Positions 22,436 through 35,400 are shown, numbered from the stretch's first letter. The stretch is DNA of 64,000 nucleotides from Agapanthus africanus (GCA_030015575.1 JASDDO010000014.1:170471911-170535910), one strand, 5' to 3'. The notes: a model not told the origin generated them from the letters alone. Numbers and translations are program-made.

Positions 22436-25400
22436 CTCAGATTTAGGTGGTTTCCATACCCTTCGATTAGCTTGTTAGTTAGGTCTGTAGATTACTTAGT
22501 AGACGTTAGACTAGATCCGAGTCATACCTATTTCAAAACTAACGAATCGGGAGTATTTCAAAGGCAGGCAAGGGAATTCTACGGATATTTTCAAAAGACG
22601 CATCTTTTCTTAAAAACACCGTAGCCCTTATTTTACTAAAAGCCCCTATTTTACTAAAAGCCCCGATTCGTCTTATTTCAAATGGCAAACTGTATGACCT
22701 TTTATATTGACGCAGATGCGTCACTGTTGCATTTATTAGTCGATTCCTGCATATTCTTGTTATTCGCACCGCATTGCATGTGCAAATGGTTATTGTTATA
22801 TTAAACTCATGCTGTTAGGACACCAGCACCATTATCGATGATGCATATATTCCACGTACACCTGCTTGCCGGCTCACACACTTCATCATCGATAATTGCC
22901 ATGTCACTACACTGTAGCACTGTTGCATTCAGGATATGATCTCTTGCATGGCATACTTGTGTACATACCCCTTGTACACCCATACTTACATACATAAGTA
23001 TTTGCACATACATAGACGATTCTGGCTTTGATTAGAGATTTGGGAACCGCAAGATACTCTTTAAAACTGATTCATTTTAAAAGAGCGGTTTTCCCTCAAT
23101 ATGTGCATATTACTATTCAATATTGCATGATATACTAATATGCTTACATTTCTTTTACATGTCGCATACATCATGCTTTTGATTATACGCATTGAGATAT
23201 GTTGTTTCCATGATATTTCTGGATTTGGGAACCGTGAATATTTCAAAAGAGAGTATGTAATTGTTTTAAAACCCGGTTACCTTTGATATGATATTTCAGT
23301 GCGTCCACCATGTGTTTTCTCGGTGCTGAGAGCAACATGTGAAACCCGATTCGAGGAGGCGGTGAGGCCGATTGCGGGTACATGGTGAGTCCGGTATGGT
23401 ACCCCGGGGCACGAAAGGGATGCTGTGTATACAGACGGTGAGCCTGGCAGAGAGACTACTACCTACCGGTGATTGTATTTGAGCTCGGCGGATATCCGGA
23501 GGATACCGACCGGAGTTGAGAGATGATATGGGCCGATCCGGACTGCCGGGGCCCGATATATGAGGATTTTCGTGCCGATGCTAGGCACAGGTTTCATGAT
23601 GTTTTCGACTGTCGATGCTTGACACTCAGGTTCCATGATTTTGATATGTCGCGAGCAACACATGTTGATTTACATCCTCATACTTCCATGCATATGTTTA
23701 TGATATTTACATGCATGATGCTTATTGTCATTGGGTGACACGTGGACGATTTCCACATACATATATTGACATTGATTACATTGATCATATCTCATATTTA
23801 TGATATGTTATTACCTGAGGCACTGGCATGAGCACTTGGCACTACACTTATGTATAGATGTTATATTGCCACCTTATCATGCTTCAGACTTATTCATTTG
23901 AGGATATATTATTACTGATCGTATTTGATCTAGAATTATGTCATACATACAATTTCTGCTCTGTGATGTTTTCCACTCACGAGTTGGCAACTCACCCCCG
24001 TTGTGCCACAGTTCTTGCAGGTTTTGCCGTACAGGTTCCATGGCGGCATTTCTGACACACTGCTTCCTTTGCGGGTGATTTGCTTTGGTAGCTGGGTTCT
24101 TTTGCATCAGAGCCACCATTGTACATATATTATTCAGTTGTATCTAGTAATTCCATCAACCAAAACTTGTATATTGTTCAGACTTAGAAAACCAGTTGTA
24201 TATTATTTCGACCTTAGAGTCGCAAGTTGTAGTATTATGGTTTTCATGCTGATTTGGAGTTTTCCTTTGAGTTTTGATCCTCGCCCTTTGGCGTTGTATA
24301 TTATATTGCTTGCGTGGTTGTGACCATCGATTGACGAAGAGCTAGCTCCCGCTCGAGGATGCCTTTTATTATTGCATATATATTATTCTTGTTGTACCCC
24401 GTTCGGGGCCAGTATTTACAAAGGAAACTCTGCTGAAATTTTTAGAAAAGATATGGAGGATTTAAAATGCATATTCGGCTTACCTATTTGAAAACCCTTG
24501 TTTTAGAAACTTGTTTTCTTCACTTCTTAAAACTATTTCCTTTATTTATTACCTAAAAATGGTTTTAGATTTCTGGGCTTTTTGGCTTACTTGGATTGGA
24601 TGGGGTCCTATAGATTTCATATGATTCAAGTGCCAGTCACGGGCTATTTCGGGTCGTGAAAATAGTGATCATTCACATTGAGACCTAGCGACTGTTTTGC
24701 ATTGTCGATAAATTAGTGTTAGTGATTGGGTTGTGGCAAATACGACAGTGATATTGATAAGTGGAAAAGTGATTGAAAATGACAGCGATACGTATTTGTT
24801 CACAACCTATCTAATACCTGAATGCATAATATAACCTAGAGAATGGGGAAATCAAGGTGGAATTGAACTCGTATTTAGCGAGGTACAGTGATTTAGAGGA
24901 TGATCATTCGCTATTAGTAATATATATACACATACATTAGGTCATGGGCCTAGCGGCACGGCTGACAGGGTTATGTCCCGGACACAGCGGACTGTAGTCT
25001 CGGGCATGCACGAGACCCTTGTTAAACACAAGCATCCTTTCCACCATTTGATTTCATTGACTTAGTGACCGATAAGTAGTGATATACACATTGCCTAGTT
25101 TATTTACATGATACCTATATTGCACTATTCATATTCGGTTGATGTTTATTATACTCATGTTCTGCATTTTGTTGCACTTCTCATGTTTAATAATATTGCA
25201 TACCAATCATATATCTATATATATATTTATTTCTATATGTCCTGCCCTGACGACCTGAGTGTGCAAGCTCAGAGGACGAAGTAGATCCAGCCCAGGAGCA
25301 GGACCTGCCATTCGAGATCGCAGAGATCTAGACTGCTTTATCAGCGCCATCTCTTTTGCTTTCAGCACTTTGTATTTCGTTGGTTAGTTTTATTTTGCAA

Positions 25401-25601
25401 AATAAGTGTATTTCGAACTCTTTTTATTGCAATGTAATAAAGTTGTGAACTGTGATTTTCCTTTACTCTAGTACTGTTTACTGGCGATCATGTAATGCTA
25501 GAAGCCGAAGTGTAACTACGGCGGGATTATTCCCTGACCGTAGAAGCATGGCTAGCCTAGTCACCCCTCGTATTTCGTATTTTGGGATGCGGGGCGTGAC
25601 A
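18156..25601 (+). repeat. 3' LTR of T2, interrupted by a solo LTR
   Basis: It starts TGTAAATACCCAG after the polypurine tract and ends GGGGCGTGACA at 25601. Without the insert at 20275-24661 it measures about 3.05 kb. It includes a GC-rich, Pro/Ser-coding-like stretch (18300-19170) that I take as noncoding, and a tail 'CTAGAAGCCGAAGTGT' (25488) shared with the LTR ending at 52704. ORFs on both strands in 18278-18752 arise from this C-rich composition. Confidence 0.8.
20275..24661 (+). mobile_element. Solo LTR (4.4 kb) nested in the T2 LTR
   Basis: It runs from TGTAACATTTC to GGGTCGTGAAA with a perfect 5-base duplication ATAGT on both sides (20270-20274, 24662-24666). The T2 LTR sequence on both flanks continues in the related LTR at 51.4-51.7 kb, which lacks this insert. 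It has no internal region, primer site or coding part, so it is a solo LTR. It contains a TC-rich run near 20725, an (AT)n run near 22402, and 'CGAGGTGATGAT'-like spacer DNA. ORFs at 20681-20944, 23463-24323 and elsewhere have no recognisable domain. Family: long chromovirus-type LTR, not matched elsewhere in the window. Confidence 0.8.
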
Positions 25602-25898
25602 AGAGCTTCACATTGCTTCATGTCACAACGATTCGTGAGAACACACGTGATTCCCGTGAAGCCAATCATTTCAAGCTGGAATGTCAGTTCTGGAAATGGA
25701 GTCTTGAAAGCAACTTTGGGATATGATCGGTGCCCAGTTGTAGTTTGCGGTATCTTGGGGCGGTCGTTCTCAATGGGAGTCTACCTGGGAACGCGAGGAG
25801 GACATACGTGCACATTTTCCACATCTGTTTGTGTAGTGTTGTTATTCCGTTGTTTCTGTTTTAATTTCGAGGACAAAATTTTTGTAAAGAGGGTATGA
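25602..25898 (+). pseudogene. Reduced internal remnant of a T2-type chromovirus
   Basis: Only 297 bases lie between two T2 LTRs. The left part reads like the retropepsin region ('ASHCFMSQRFV', a form of the usual ATHSFIS motif). The right part is the chromodomain end (GTCGTTCTCAATGGGAGTCT, coding for the STWERE-type end), the stop region and polypurine tract, as at 18020-18155. It is a strongly reduced element body. Confidence 0.75.
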
Positions 25899-25971
25899 TG
25901 TAAATACCCAGTTTCCGTATATAAAATTTTTCCGTATTTTTCCAGATTTTATTCCAATTTTTTTTCAATTT

Positions 25972-26003
<32 letters not shown>

Positions 26004-26670
26004 TTTATATATTTATATTAAATTTTAATTATTCCTAATCTAACCTAATATCCCCAACCCGACCCATGCTCACCATACCCGACCCGACCTAAACCCCTCA
26101 CCCACTCCTCTTCTTCTCCTTTGTTCTCCTTTCTTTCCCGCCCACTTTTCCCCAACGGCTCCCTCTTCTCACGCTCACCACGACGATCGCAGCCACGTCC
26201 ACAAGACCTGCGCCCGTCGCCAACAAACTCACCATGATCCCCTCCACCAAATCCCCTCGACTCCAACGGCTCCCCCTCCCTTGTCCATGCCGCGAGACCC
26301 GCTCCCCCACGTCCTCACCTCACCCATGACGATGACCTCCCCCCTCTCCCTTCCTTTCCATTTTGCTCCTCCCCCCTCATTATCATCCTCTCCTTTCCCT
26401 CTGCAACCCCATCTCCTCTTTCAACACCCACTGCCAACACTCGAACTCGCCGCAGCCACCCACCAACCCCTACACCTTGCCGACGAGCCCCGACCACCTC
26501 ACCATCGTCGACCCCCCATCACTTCCACCATCAACTAATCCCCATCACCACCTCTCATTCTTGTTCATTGTTATATTTCTTAATTACGCTTAATGCATTT
26601 ATTTTCATAATAAATACGTTTCGGGCTTGCCACGTCGCCGTTTTCGTCTATTGGGAAGTATGGCGTGACA
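25899..26670 (+). repeat. Chimeric T2/T1 LTR
   Basis: The left part (25899 to about 26555) is T2 LTR start: TGTAAATACCCAG, the AT run, and the C-rich stretch nearly identical to 18303-18720. From about 26556 on it is T1 LTR end: 'TTACGCTTAATGC', 'AATAAATACG', 'TGGCGTGACA'. T1 leader and gag follow directly. The joint therefore links LTRs of two families. ORFs at 26045-26593 are composition artefacts. Confidence 0.75.
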
Positions 26671-27135
26671 GGTTTTGTTGGTGGCCTATGCAGGTCAGTT
26701 CTGTATGAAGTATTAAGCAATATATCATAAGAATTATAAGAATCGGCAACTATACATTCCTTACATTTCAAATTTCTTGAATCTATCCCAACCTTTCTTT
26801 TTCTATTAAGGTGATGGATTCTCCCAACAATACCAGTACCAATGTCAATGGCAACACACCACCACCTACTTTACCACCTCCCCCTACCGTTGCTGCTCTA
26901 ATCAACGAACAAACAGTGCTTTTAGAAGCCATCAAAAGCCTTCTAGAGGACCAGCGGCAGCAAAATGCTATTCTTATGAACCGTCCCGAAGCCGAAGCTC
27001 CTGGAGTGAAGCAATTCCGTGCGTTGCATCCAAGAAACTTTTTTGGGAAAGAGAGTCCTCTTAAGACTGAAGAATGGGCCCAGAGTATAGAGGATGACCT
27101 TGCCAGATATAGCTTGGGTTCGTGTAGCTATCTGG
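26671..27135 (+). pseudogene. T1 leader and gag start, second copy
   Basis: The leader is as at 2464, then an ATG at 26814 opens a gag with 'STNVNGNTPPPTLPPPPT', 'NEQTVLLEAIKSLLEDQRQQ', 'NRPEAEAPGVKQFRALHPRN' and 'EEWAQSIEDDLA'. It is closely similar to 2618-2960. The family sequence ends near 27135. Fossil. Confidence 0.8.
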
Positions 27136-27696
27136 GGAGACTTGGTAGGTGGAGGAGAAAAAGAAGGTGAAAAAGTATCGATCTCGGAGTCAATAGCGAA
27201 AACGCGGACTAAACGGGCGCTAAAATCCCGTGTCCAGTCGATCATGCACTGAGCGGGTTTAGTGCACGTGGCAGTGTATGATAACGTGTGAGAACGATTT
27301 AAAGAATGCTTTGCTTTGACAAGAGTGATGGACGCAATACTTGACTCAACCAATCACAAAATACGCAATCAGTCTCTAGAGCTAGGGTCACCTAGGTTAA
27401 ATCACTAGACCACTCTTAGACTTCCAAAGGACAAGACATAGAATAAATCCTCTATCACCTTCTTATCAATTTTGCAGCCAGGTAAATGCCAGGTAAGTGA
27501 GAGGTATCCGCTATACGAATCACCGAAATAGCAGGCCTGATTAAGTAAACCCCTTTAGTCATACTTGCCTTAGACACCACAAGAGAAATGCGGATAAGCA
27601 ATAGATTACTCACGATCCTTCCTTGTCCTAATTGAGTGTGATTTTCCTTAGAGGCTTAGTCTAGATATTTTTTTATTAATATAGGGTTATGTGTAT
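27136..27696. other. Unassigned DNA, probably part of an old LTR element
   Basis: No coding signal is visible. It is interrupted at 27697 by a T1 LTR and apparently resumes at 30391, so it may be part of the older element whose primer site lies at 30926. Motifs such as 'CCTTGTCCTAATTGAG' vaguely recall the LTR at 31.28 kb, but I cannot align them by eye. Confidence 0.35.
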
Positions 27697-30390
27697 TGTA
27701 ACGATCCTGAATTTTCTGTACAAAATTTTTCTTCTTAAAGTACAGAAAGGAGTTTGCAAATCTGAGCACAATTTAAAAGTTATATTTGTTTAAGAACAGC
27801 AAGAAAGCACTTGTAGCTCACTGGTAAAGCCCTTGCACTACTGTGACGTAGTCCCTGTGTTCGAATCCCATCAGCCACATATTAATTTTCCTGATTTTTC
27901 TTTTAATCTTTTTGGAAGCCCAAAAGTTTACACGTGCACTACACGTAAAAATGAACCGTCAGGAAAAATAAACATGTGTAAAATGTTGTGTACACTGAGT
28001 AGGATAGGTGGAAAGAATCCGACGACCTAACTCCTCCACATGGCTGGCGAGATCGGGATTAAGACCGGCGCCGACGGTCCAACCGTTAGCAATGGTGCCC
28101 GTGTTTTGCACACAAAACCCTTTGGTCTAACTCATTACCCCTGCACTGTTTGTTTTCTTTGCAATTTAACAGAGAATTCAATTTCACCTTTAATCCAATT
28201 TTAAATGCATTTTAATTCAATGTTTCAATTCCAAAACCCTATAAATACAACCTCATACCCTAGCCCCTCCTCATTCTGAAAATTCTAGTAAAAAATATTA
28301 AAATTTTCTAAGTACAAGTGAAGTTGAGGTGGAGTTAGCCCAAGAACGACTTCCGGCGAGGATCTACACAAGTTCCAACAACCTCACGACGCCACGAAAG
28401 CTTCCGCATCTTCTTCTACCTTCCCTCTTTCCTTCTAGCAAGTAAGTCCCACCCCCTTCTTCTCTTTCTACAATAAAATCTCTCTTTTTCAAAACATATC
28501 GGTAAGTGAAGTTATACCGACATTTGATTCTAAAATCTTTGAAACTATAATTCTTCCTGAGAATCACTCGTTCATATTTCTATACCTTGCTTGTTAATAA
28601 TTAAACTAACATTTAGAAACAATTTTCACTCTAAAACTCCATGTTAAATAACTTTAATTAAACTTTTACATTTAAATACCATGAACTGTAAAAACTGATT
28701 TTTCTTTGAATTGTATTATCAAACTTCTTATAATCATGCCTCTACAACCTATTTTGGGGAACCCGCTATTGGATGGTGCGGATTATCGCACATTCTTGGG
28801 CTAGTAGAGCGAGATGCAAACTTCCTCACAGAGCATTCGGTCTCGAAAGAATTTTAATACGATGTTTAAGAAAAACGGCATTTTCTATTTAATAATAAAA
28901 TTAATTTTTAATAATATATAAATATTATTAAAACCACATATTCTCAAGATATAATAAAATTCTATGTTTTCTAAAAGGATAAAAAAATGACAGGTTTCAC
29001 TAAAATACCATCAAGTATCAATACAAGATAAGTTTTACACTAAAATACCATGAACTATTCAAGCTAAGTTAATATTCACTAAAATACCTCAAATCTTAAA
29101 AGTTACATCCATGAAACCATAAATATGAGAAATAAATACTCGAGGTTTATTTTGAAAGTATATAAAATATTTTTCATAAAACCCCTTCGAGTTATATAAA
29201 TTGCTTTTAAGGACTTTAGTAAATATAGGTTTAAGCGGGATCAATTCTCTTGAGCCTCAGGGAGCCGGAAAAAGTGAATGCTTGCCTATTTAAGGTAGAA
29301 AAACTTAACGAAGTTATCAATGGTAATAGTCTTGGAAAAAGACACAAATCCTGCCGTCCATATGCAACAGTTATCGATAATTCCTAAACTTAATTCAGGA
29401 TCAAATTCTGTTTAAAGTGTCTGACTCAAGTTTGAGTCCAAATCAATCTGAATCCAATCCAAACATGAATCCAATACAAACATGAATCCAATTTAACATA
29501 AATCCAATATACCAACATGTATACTTGAACCTGAACCTGAATACCAGAAAAATATCAACATGTAAACATGACTTGACTTGACTGAACCATAGCTATGACT
29601 TGGCTATGACTTGACTTGACTCATGACTACTTGATACATCATGAACCGTTTACATGAACAACTTATATCCATGGTCTCGGCAAGTCTAATAACTACAAAT
29701 CAGTACAATATACATTACGGGGTTTTAACGGGGTAGATTGGTACGGAATGTGTTAAAAGTGGCACGATGATGGACACTAAAAGACGTAGATAAACATCCA
29801 TTGTTGTTGTCCCGTGGGTCTTGACGGGGCCTTATACTACCGGGTTACCTTAGTCCATGGGAAAAGTTGGACTCTTCTTGTATACACTGACATCTTCTGT
29901 ACCAAGCTACAAACAACTACGTCAGTTTAACAAACATATACCTGTATAAATTATCAGTTCTTCCCTATCTACTTGTTCTATTCTATTCTTTCTTTTGGGA
30001 CTTACCGAGCGTTAGTTCGCTGACGACATTCCTGTTTCTTTCTTTTCTTGGAATGTTCGTCAGGAGGACCCGACTCTCAGGAGACCAAGCTCAGCCAGGA
30101 GGACTTGGATCAGTTCACAGAAGGGCCAGACTTCTAGACTACTTGTATATATTTCATTTTCATTCGTATGCCACTGTTTAGGCATTGCTTTTATCATTGT
30201 ACATTTCTTTTCAAATCAGTTGTAATGTAAAGAAAGAATGTTAATAAAAGTTGTTGTTTTTATTACATCTCTTGTTAATCTTGTGTATTTATTTATATTG
30301 CTTATTTACGCTTAGCGTGTTTACTTATGAGTAAATATGTCGCAGCCCGTCACGTCTACTTCTCCGTATACTGAGAAGCGGGGCGTGACA
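27697..30390 (+). mobile_element. Solo T1 LTR
   Basis: It runs from TGTAACGATCC to GCGGGGCGTGACA, 2.69 kb, colinear with the T1 LTR at 13056-16227 but clearly diverged. The flanks TGTAT (27692-27696) and TGTGT (30391-30395) look like a duplication with one change. No T1 primer site or coding sequence is attached on either side, so I read it as a solo LTR. It shows the same tRNA-like boxes (27814-27869), a TATA-like 'CTATAAATAC' near 28240 and 'GGGACTTACCGAGCG' near 29997. Confidence 0.7.
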
Positions 30391-30925
30391 TGTGTACTTG
30401 TTTGAGGTTTGTGGGGCCTAAGAAGGGTGATGAAATCCCTACCTAATCTAAAGTTGGGTTTCTTGCCCCTTAATGTCCGTTTTAAATATGCAAAACAATC
30501 CAAAAACACGCAAATAGATTTTTTTAGCGGCGTTGTTTGCAAAGAATCCTGCAGGTAAAAACAGTTTATTGGAGCTTTAGAGAAAAGCGAAAGACGATAA
30601 AATAATATTTGAAAGATTTGGGGGCTTAACTCCCCAAGATGGCCAGGGTTCAGCCGCCAAACACGCCTTTTGGCTACGGTTCCGCCACCGTTTGATGGAG
30701 TCTCTTCTCCAAAAATTTTCACAGCACTCCAATGCTCATCTGGTCCTATTTGATTGTCTCTGAATCTCTGTTGGTTCGCTCCAATTGCTCCAAATTTCTT
30801 ACAAAACTCGCACAAGAATCTTTAAAAACACAAAATGCGGTTTTTTGGCTCTCTTTTTATTTTTATTTTTTTCTTGATTTTTTTTAGAAATCAAGCCGAA
30901 TAACAAGAAAAATATCACTACTATT
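30391..30925 (-). other. Internal/LTR part of an old element with tRNA-Asp-type primer
   Basis: It lies just inward of a primer-binding site. The part 30660-30830 ('GGTTCCGCCACCGTTTGATG', 'CTCCAATTGCTCC') resembles 31890-32110 in the neighbouring LTR ('GGTTCCGCCGCCTTCTGATG', 'CAATTTGCTCCCAATATT'), and a pyrimidine-rich stretch follows at 30838-30890. A second LTR separated by only about 100 bases from the first is therefore possible. The minus-strand ORF 30321-30815 crosses the T1 LTR border and is not a gene. Confidence 0.45.
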
Positions 30926-30943
30926 TCCCCGGTAACGGCGCCA
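30926..30943 (-). promoter_or_regulatory. Primer-binding site of tRNA-Asp type
   Basis: The minus strand reads TGGCGCCGTTACCGGGGA, one base from the TGGCGCCGTTGCCGGGGA site known from Athila-type and related plant elements primed by tRNA-Asp. The adjoining sequence to the right is the LTR. Confidence 0.8.
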
Positions 30944-30945
30944 TT

Positions 30946-32162
30946 TGATTGGTGTGAAAAACTGAGTCTTTGTATGTGTTCTAAATACCGCAATCAATAA
31001 CGGTGTCGTAATAGCTAGCCGATAGTGAGTACGGGTCGTCTACAGGGAAATGGTGAATTACTTATCTTGTTTTAGACGAGTTAATAAAGAAAGGTGGATT
31101 CTTATCGTTTTATACTAAGAAAAATTGAAAATTTTATAAGAGAAGGGCTTGTAAGGTTTATCGGATTGAGTAGTTAATGGATAGAGTTTTAAAAATAATT
31201 CTTTTTATCTTTTAATTATTTAATACTAAAGAAATAGCGATGAATGCGGATTAGGATTTTTGGAAGAATTAGGGTTTCCCTCTACCGACCCTTGTCCTTC
31301 TATTGATCCCTATTTATCTCAAGCCCTCAACAAAGTAAGTATTAATGAATCTCAAATCATGGTCTAACTATTATGAATAGATAGCATAGCCGAATAAGAG
31401 AATTAAGTCTTATTTTGCTACAGTTTATAAAAATTAAAACTTTAAAAAGAAATTAAGGGATTTTTTCATCCATTATACTATCCTATCCTACAAACCCTAA
31501 CAAGTAAGAATTTACTCACTCATCAGGGAAAACGAAGTAAATGAGGAAAGATTAAAGATGAATGAACCCATAAGAAACAACAAAATTAAAATTACGGAAA
31601 GTAAATGCAGAAATTAAAATGCGGAAAGTAATGAGACAAGATTAAAAAAAATCTACCATTTATTGAATAATAAATTGCATTACAGAAGTTGATCGCTAAA
31701 AAACTAAACTACAAACCCTAATTTTCTCAAGAGATTTAGATTGCTCGATCAGTAGATCAATGGATAGATGATTAACCCTAATTGCACTCGGTCCTTTTTA
31801 TAGGCTCTGGAACTTGAAACCCTAATGTCATCTTAAACTATGTGAAAAGACGATCATGCCCTTGAATTTTCATATCCAACGGCCACGATTAGACCACGCT
31901 TCCGCCGCTACTTGCTCCTTTTAATCGCGGTTCCGCCGCCTTCTGATGGAGTTGCATCTCCAGGTTTTTCATGCCTTCTTCTTGTGATGTTAGGAGATTT
32001 TTCTGATAAAAATATTCCGAAAATATCTCTTTCTCTCTGCATTTGTGAGATTCTTCAATTTGCTCCCAATATTCAGCAAATTTGGTTTGCTCATTCGATT
32101 TGATTTGATTTCCTCAATCCTCTTTGCAGTCTTGAGCTGATTTGTTATTTTAAACCTGCACA
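30946..32162 (-). repeat. LTR of the tRNA-Asp-primed element
   Basis: It starts just right of the primer site, with 'ACCGCAATCAATAACGGTGT' and 'TGAGTACGGGTCGTCTACAG', a kind of LTR end seen in many noncoding plant LTR elements. The far edge is put near CCTGCACA (about 32162), but this is a guess. AT-rich, noncoding; ORF 31912-32103 is not convincing. Old. Confidence 0.5.
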
Positions 32163-32402
32163 ATATCTTAAATCATATTGTTAGTAGTATTTGTTTTATT
32201 TGAGATAATATTCCAACCAATGATATGATATGATATCTTAATAATATTGGTTAAGAATATTTGATATGATATAATATGCATATTTTAATAATTAATAATC
32301 TTATGGATATTTTATTTAAATATGATATGCATATATTCTCCAATTATATTAATTATAAATTAAGAAACATATGACAAAATTCTTTTTACAAATAAACCCA
32401 TA
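32163..32402. other. AT-rich DNA, no feature
   Basis: Dense in TGATATGATAT-like words. It was contiguous with 43416 before the T3 element came in. It may be an intron or flank of the CACTA remnant. Nothing else is visible. Confidence 0.5.
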
Positions 32403-32407
32403 TATGT

Positions 32408-35400
32408 TGTCACGCCCCGCTTCCCAGAGTACGCTAAGATAGGCACGTCACATAACCAACCATGCTACCTGTGGATAGGAAATATCCTTCCATAGTCACA
32501 TTACGGCTGTAGAGATATCAAGAACAATAATAAACTATCTAACACATGTCCATAAGCCAGAAATAACGAGTCAAGAATAAAATAATGCGGAAGCAAAAGA
32601 TCCAATACAAGAATAAACTGGAATATACGTCCCATAATGCGGGCTCACATCAGGAATGAAAATGCCGAAAGAAAAAAATGAACTAACTACAAACAAGTCC
32701 TCACTGCTCAGCCTGCTGACTGAAATACTCCTGCGCGGCCTGTAGCGAAGGTAAAGAATCTAGGCCATGCAAAACCCAGACGTCAGTGCGTCATAATATC
32801 AAGCAATAATATAAACAGGGGTAGCAAGACATGCAGGTATGATCATGAACGGTAAAACAGGTAAAACAACAATATAAATAAAGACAGTGAAGGGTAGTGT
32901 GCAGTGAGTAATCTAAACGGGTCTACTATGTTAACTACTCTCAAGTTTTTGAAATCAATTTGATGAATCATCGATGTAACTTAATAGTATCCCGTGCGTG
33001 CCCGGGATCACGGTCTATGACTCTCGGGCTGAATCCGAGACGTGCCGCAAGGCAGTAAAAAAAGGTAGGTAATGACGAGTGATGTCAGCAGCATCACCCC
33101 GGGGCTGGCCTAGCCCGTAAGACTGATCAGTAAAAGTATCGAACTGTCGAGTTACAAGTCAAGTTTCATCATTGATTTCCCCATACCCCCAAGTTATATA
33201 TGTTCAAGTCAGGGATTAATAAATCTGGAGCTAATGCCAACGCAGGATCAAGCAGGTACAGGTTTGTCTGGATAGACAACAGGAAATGTCCGTAGGGACA
33301 ACAGGTCAAGTTTGTATGCATTAGTAACAAGATCAGGTAACAGGTAAAGCCATGGTACGTCAGGTCAAGTCAGGTAGTATATAGGTATCATGTCATGTCA
33401 AGAGGTGCACGGTATCACGTCATGTCAAGAAATGGTATATCAAGTCATGTCAGGGGTGCACAAATATCATGTGGGTGCTCATAATCAAACTAAAATAAGC
33501 ATGGGTATACAAAACAAGTATGGGGTACTAATGGAACAATAAAAATGGAACATTGTGATGTGGTATGCAAACTAGGTACAGATTAAAACATATGGATGCA
33601 CAGTTATCGATTTGGGTTAAGGTGATAGTTTCAACGTTAATTAAAATACACTTTATCAAATATGAAATGTTAAAATCTCATTATTATATATTAAATGATC
33701 TAGGGATGCAATTGCATATATATTAGGCTAGATGGAAGCAAATGGTGTCCGAAGGGTTATAAACTATTAAAAGGGTACTATGGGTTGTACAATTAAGCAT
33801 TATGTGATTCAAATATGAATATGGGTACAATGGATTGTAATCTAATACGCAACATGATATGTTTCAAGTTCTAAATCTAAAATAATATAAACGGAACATC
33901 AAAATGGAATATGGGACACTAGATTTAAACAACAGATTTAATATGCAATTACATACGTATAAAATAATATGAATAGCATGTAGCAAGTTTTACATGTCTA
34001 AGCGGATCAAGAAACGGGTCTACAAAACGTCACACGTCGGCGAGAAAAGTCGCGACGCGCGCCCGGTACACGGAACAGATCTAAACAACGCACAAGGTGA
34101 TCACACGGGTCAGGTACACTCACTGGGTCGTCGGGATCGTCGACGTCGTCGTAGCTCCGGCGATCTACAGTGATTCTAAAAAAACAGAAAGAAAAAATAA
34201 AAGAAAGAAAGTATAGAAAAGAAGAAGAAGGGAAGAAGGGAAGAATGAGAGAGAGAGAGCTTACTGTGGATAAGTGCTCTAGGGTTCTAGGGGAGTTGGC
34301 AAGGGGCGACGACGACGAGGGGTTGCCGGCGTGAGGTTTGCCGGCGAAGAGTAGTGGCTGCGGTTCTTGGTGCAGGGAATGGTGCTCGGGTTCTTGGGTG
34401 AAGTGGTCGGGTTCGGGGGTTTGTAGGGTTAGAGAAGGAGAAAGGGGGAGAAGATGGGAAAATGGTGACCAGGGGAGGCCGACGAGGTGGTCGGCGGTGA
34501 TGGGAAGTGAAGGTGGCGGAGATGGGTGCGTGGGTGTTCGGGTTCGTCAGGGTCGAGGGTTGCAGGGGAGAGGAAAGGGATGAGGTGGTCCAGGGAGGAG
34601 AGGGCGTGGAGACGAGGGTGAGGTCAGCGGTGATGGCGACAGCGACGAGGCAAGGCGTGGGTTAGGGTTCTCGGAAGCGGGAAAAAAAACGAAGAAGAGG
34701 AAGGTGATAATAGTGAGGGGAGGTGACGGGATCCAATATAAAAGAAAGAGAGAGAGAGAGCCGGTAAGATTAGTTGTTAGGATAGGATTTAAAAAGATTT
34801 TAAAAAAAATATGAAAGTGGAGGAGAGAGAGAGACAGGGATTTTAGATTAGGATTTTTAGAATGTTAAGAATATATTTTTAACAGTTTAAACAATTCTAA
34901 AGATATAATATTATAATATTAGTCCGTTTTGAGATTTTGGCAAATACAAACTTACTCCAAAACACGCCCGGGTCGGGTCCAAAAATTTAGATTTAAAATA
35001 CGAAAAATTTATGCGACTTCCAAATTTTAAAATGGATGCTTAGGTAACGAAAATGCATACCCCCAAGAACGGATGCACGTACGTGCGCGTAACTATCCAA
35101 ACACGTCGGTTTCACTGAACGGGACGAGAACAAGATGCGCGGACGCTACCACGGGGTTAGGGGTGTCATGCAGGCTATGAATTGCAATTTTAATTTATTA
35201 TACATGACCTAAAATGTTATACGTAAAATATGCGATGCTAAAAGAAATGCCAATATACAGTTTACAGTAAATGCACGTGTCTATTTAACAAGTCAGGGTA
35301 GTTTATAAACATGAATCAACAGGTTCAAGCAAGCGGGTCGGATCGAATGCAAAGTAAATGTAAAATTACTATTCGCACCCAAACACGATAAATAAATAAA

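Noticed and set aside
27800-27880. tRNA gene
   Set aside because: A- and B-box words are present, but acceptor and anticodon arms do not pair, and the segment is part of an LTR also found at 13160.
30321-30815. Minus-strand ORF of 164 codons
   Set aside because: It crosses the border of the T1 LTR into older DNA and shows no domain.
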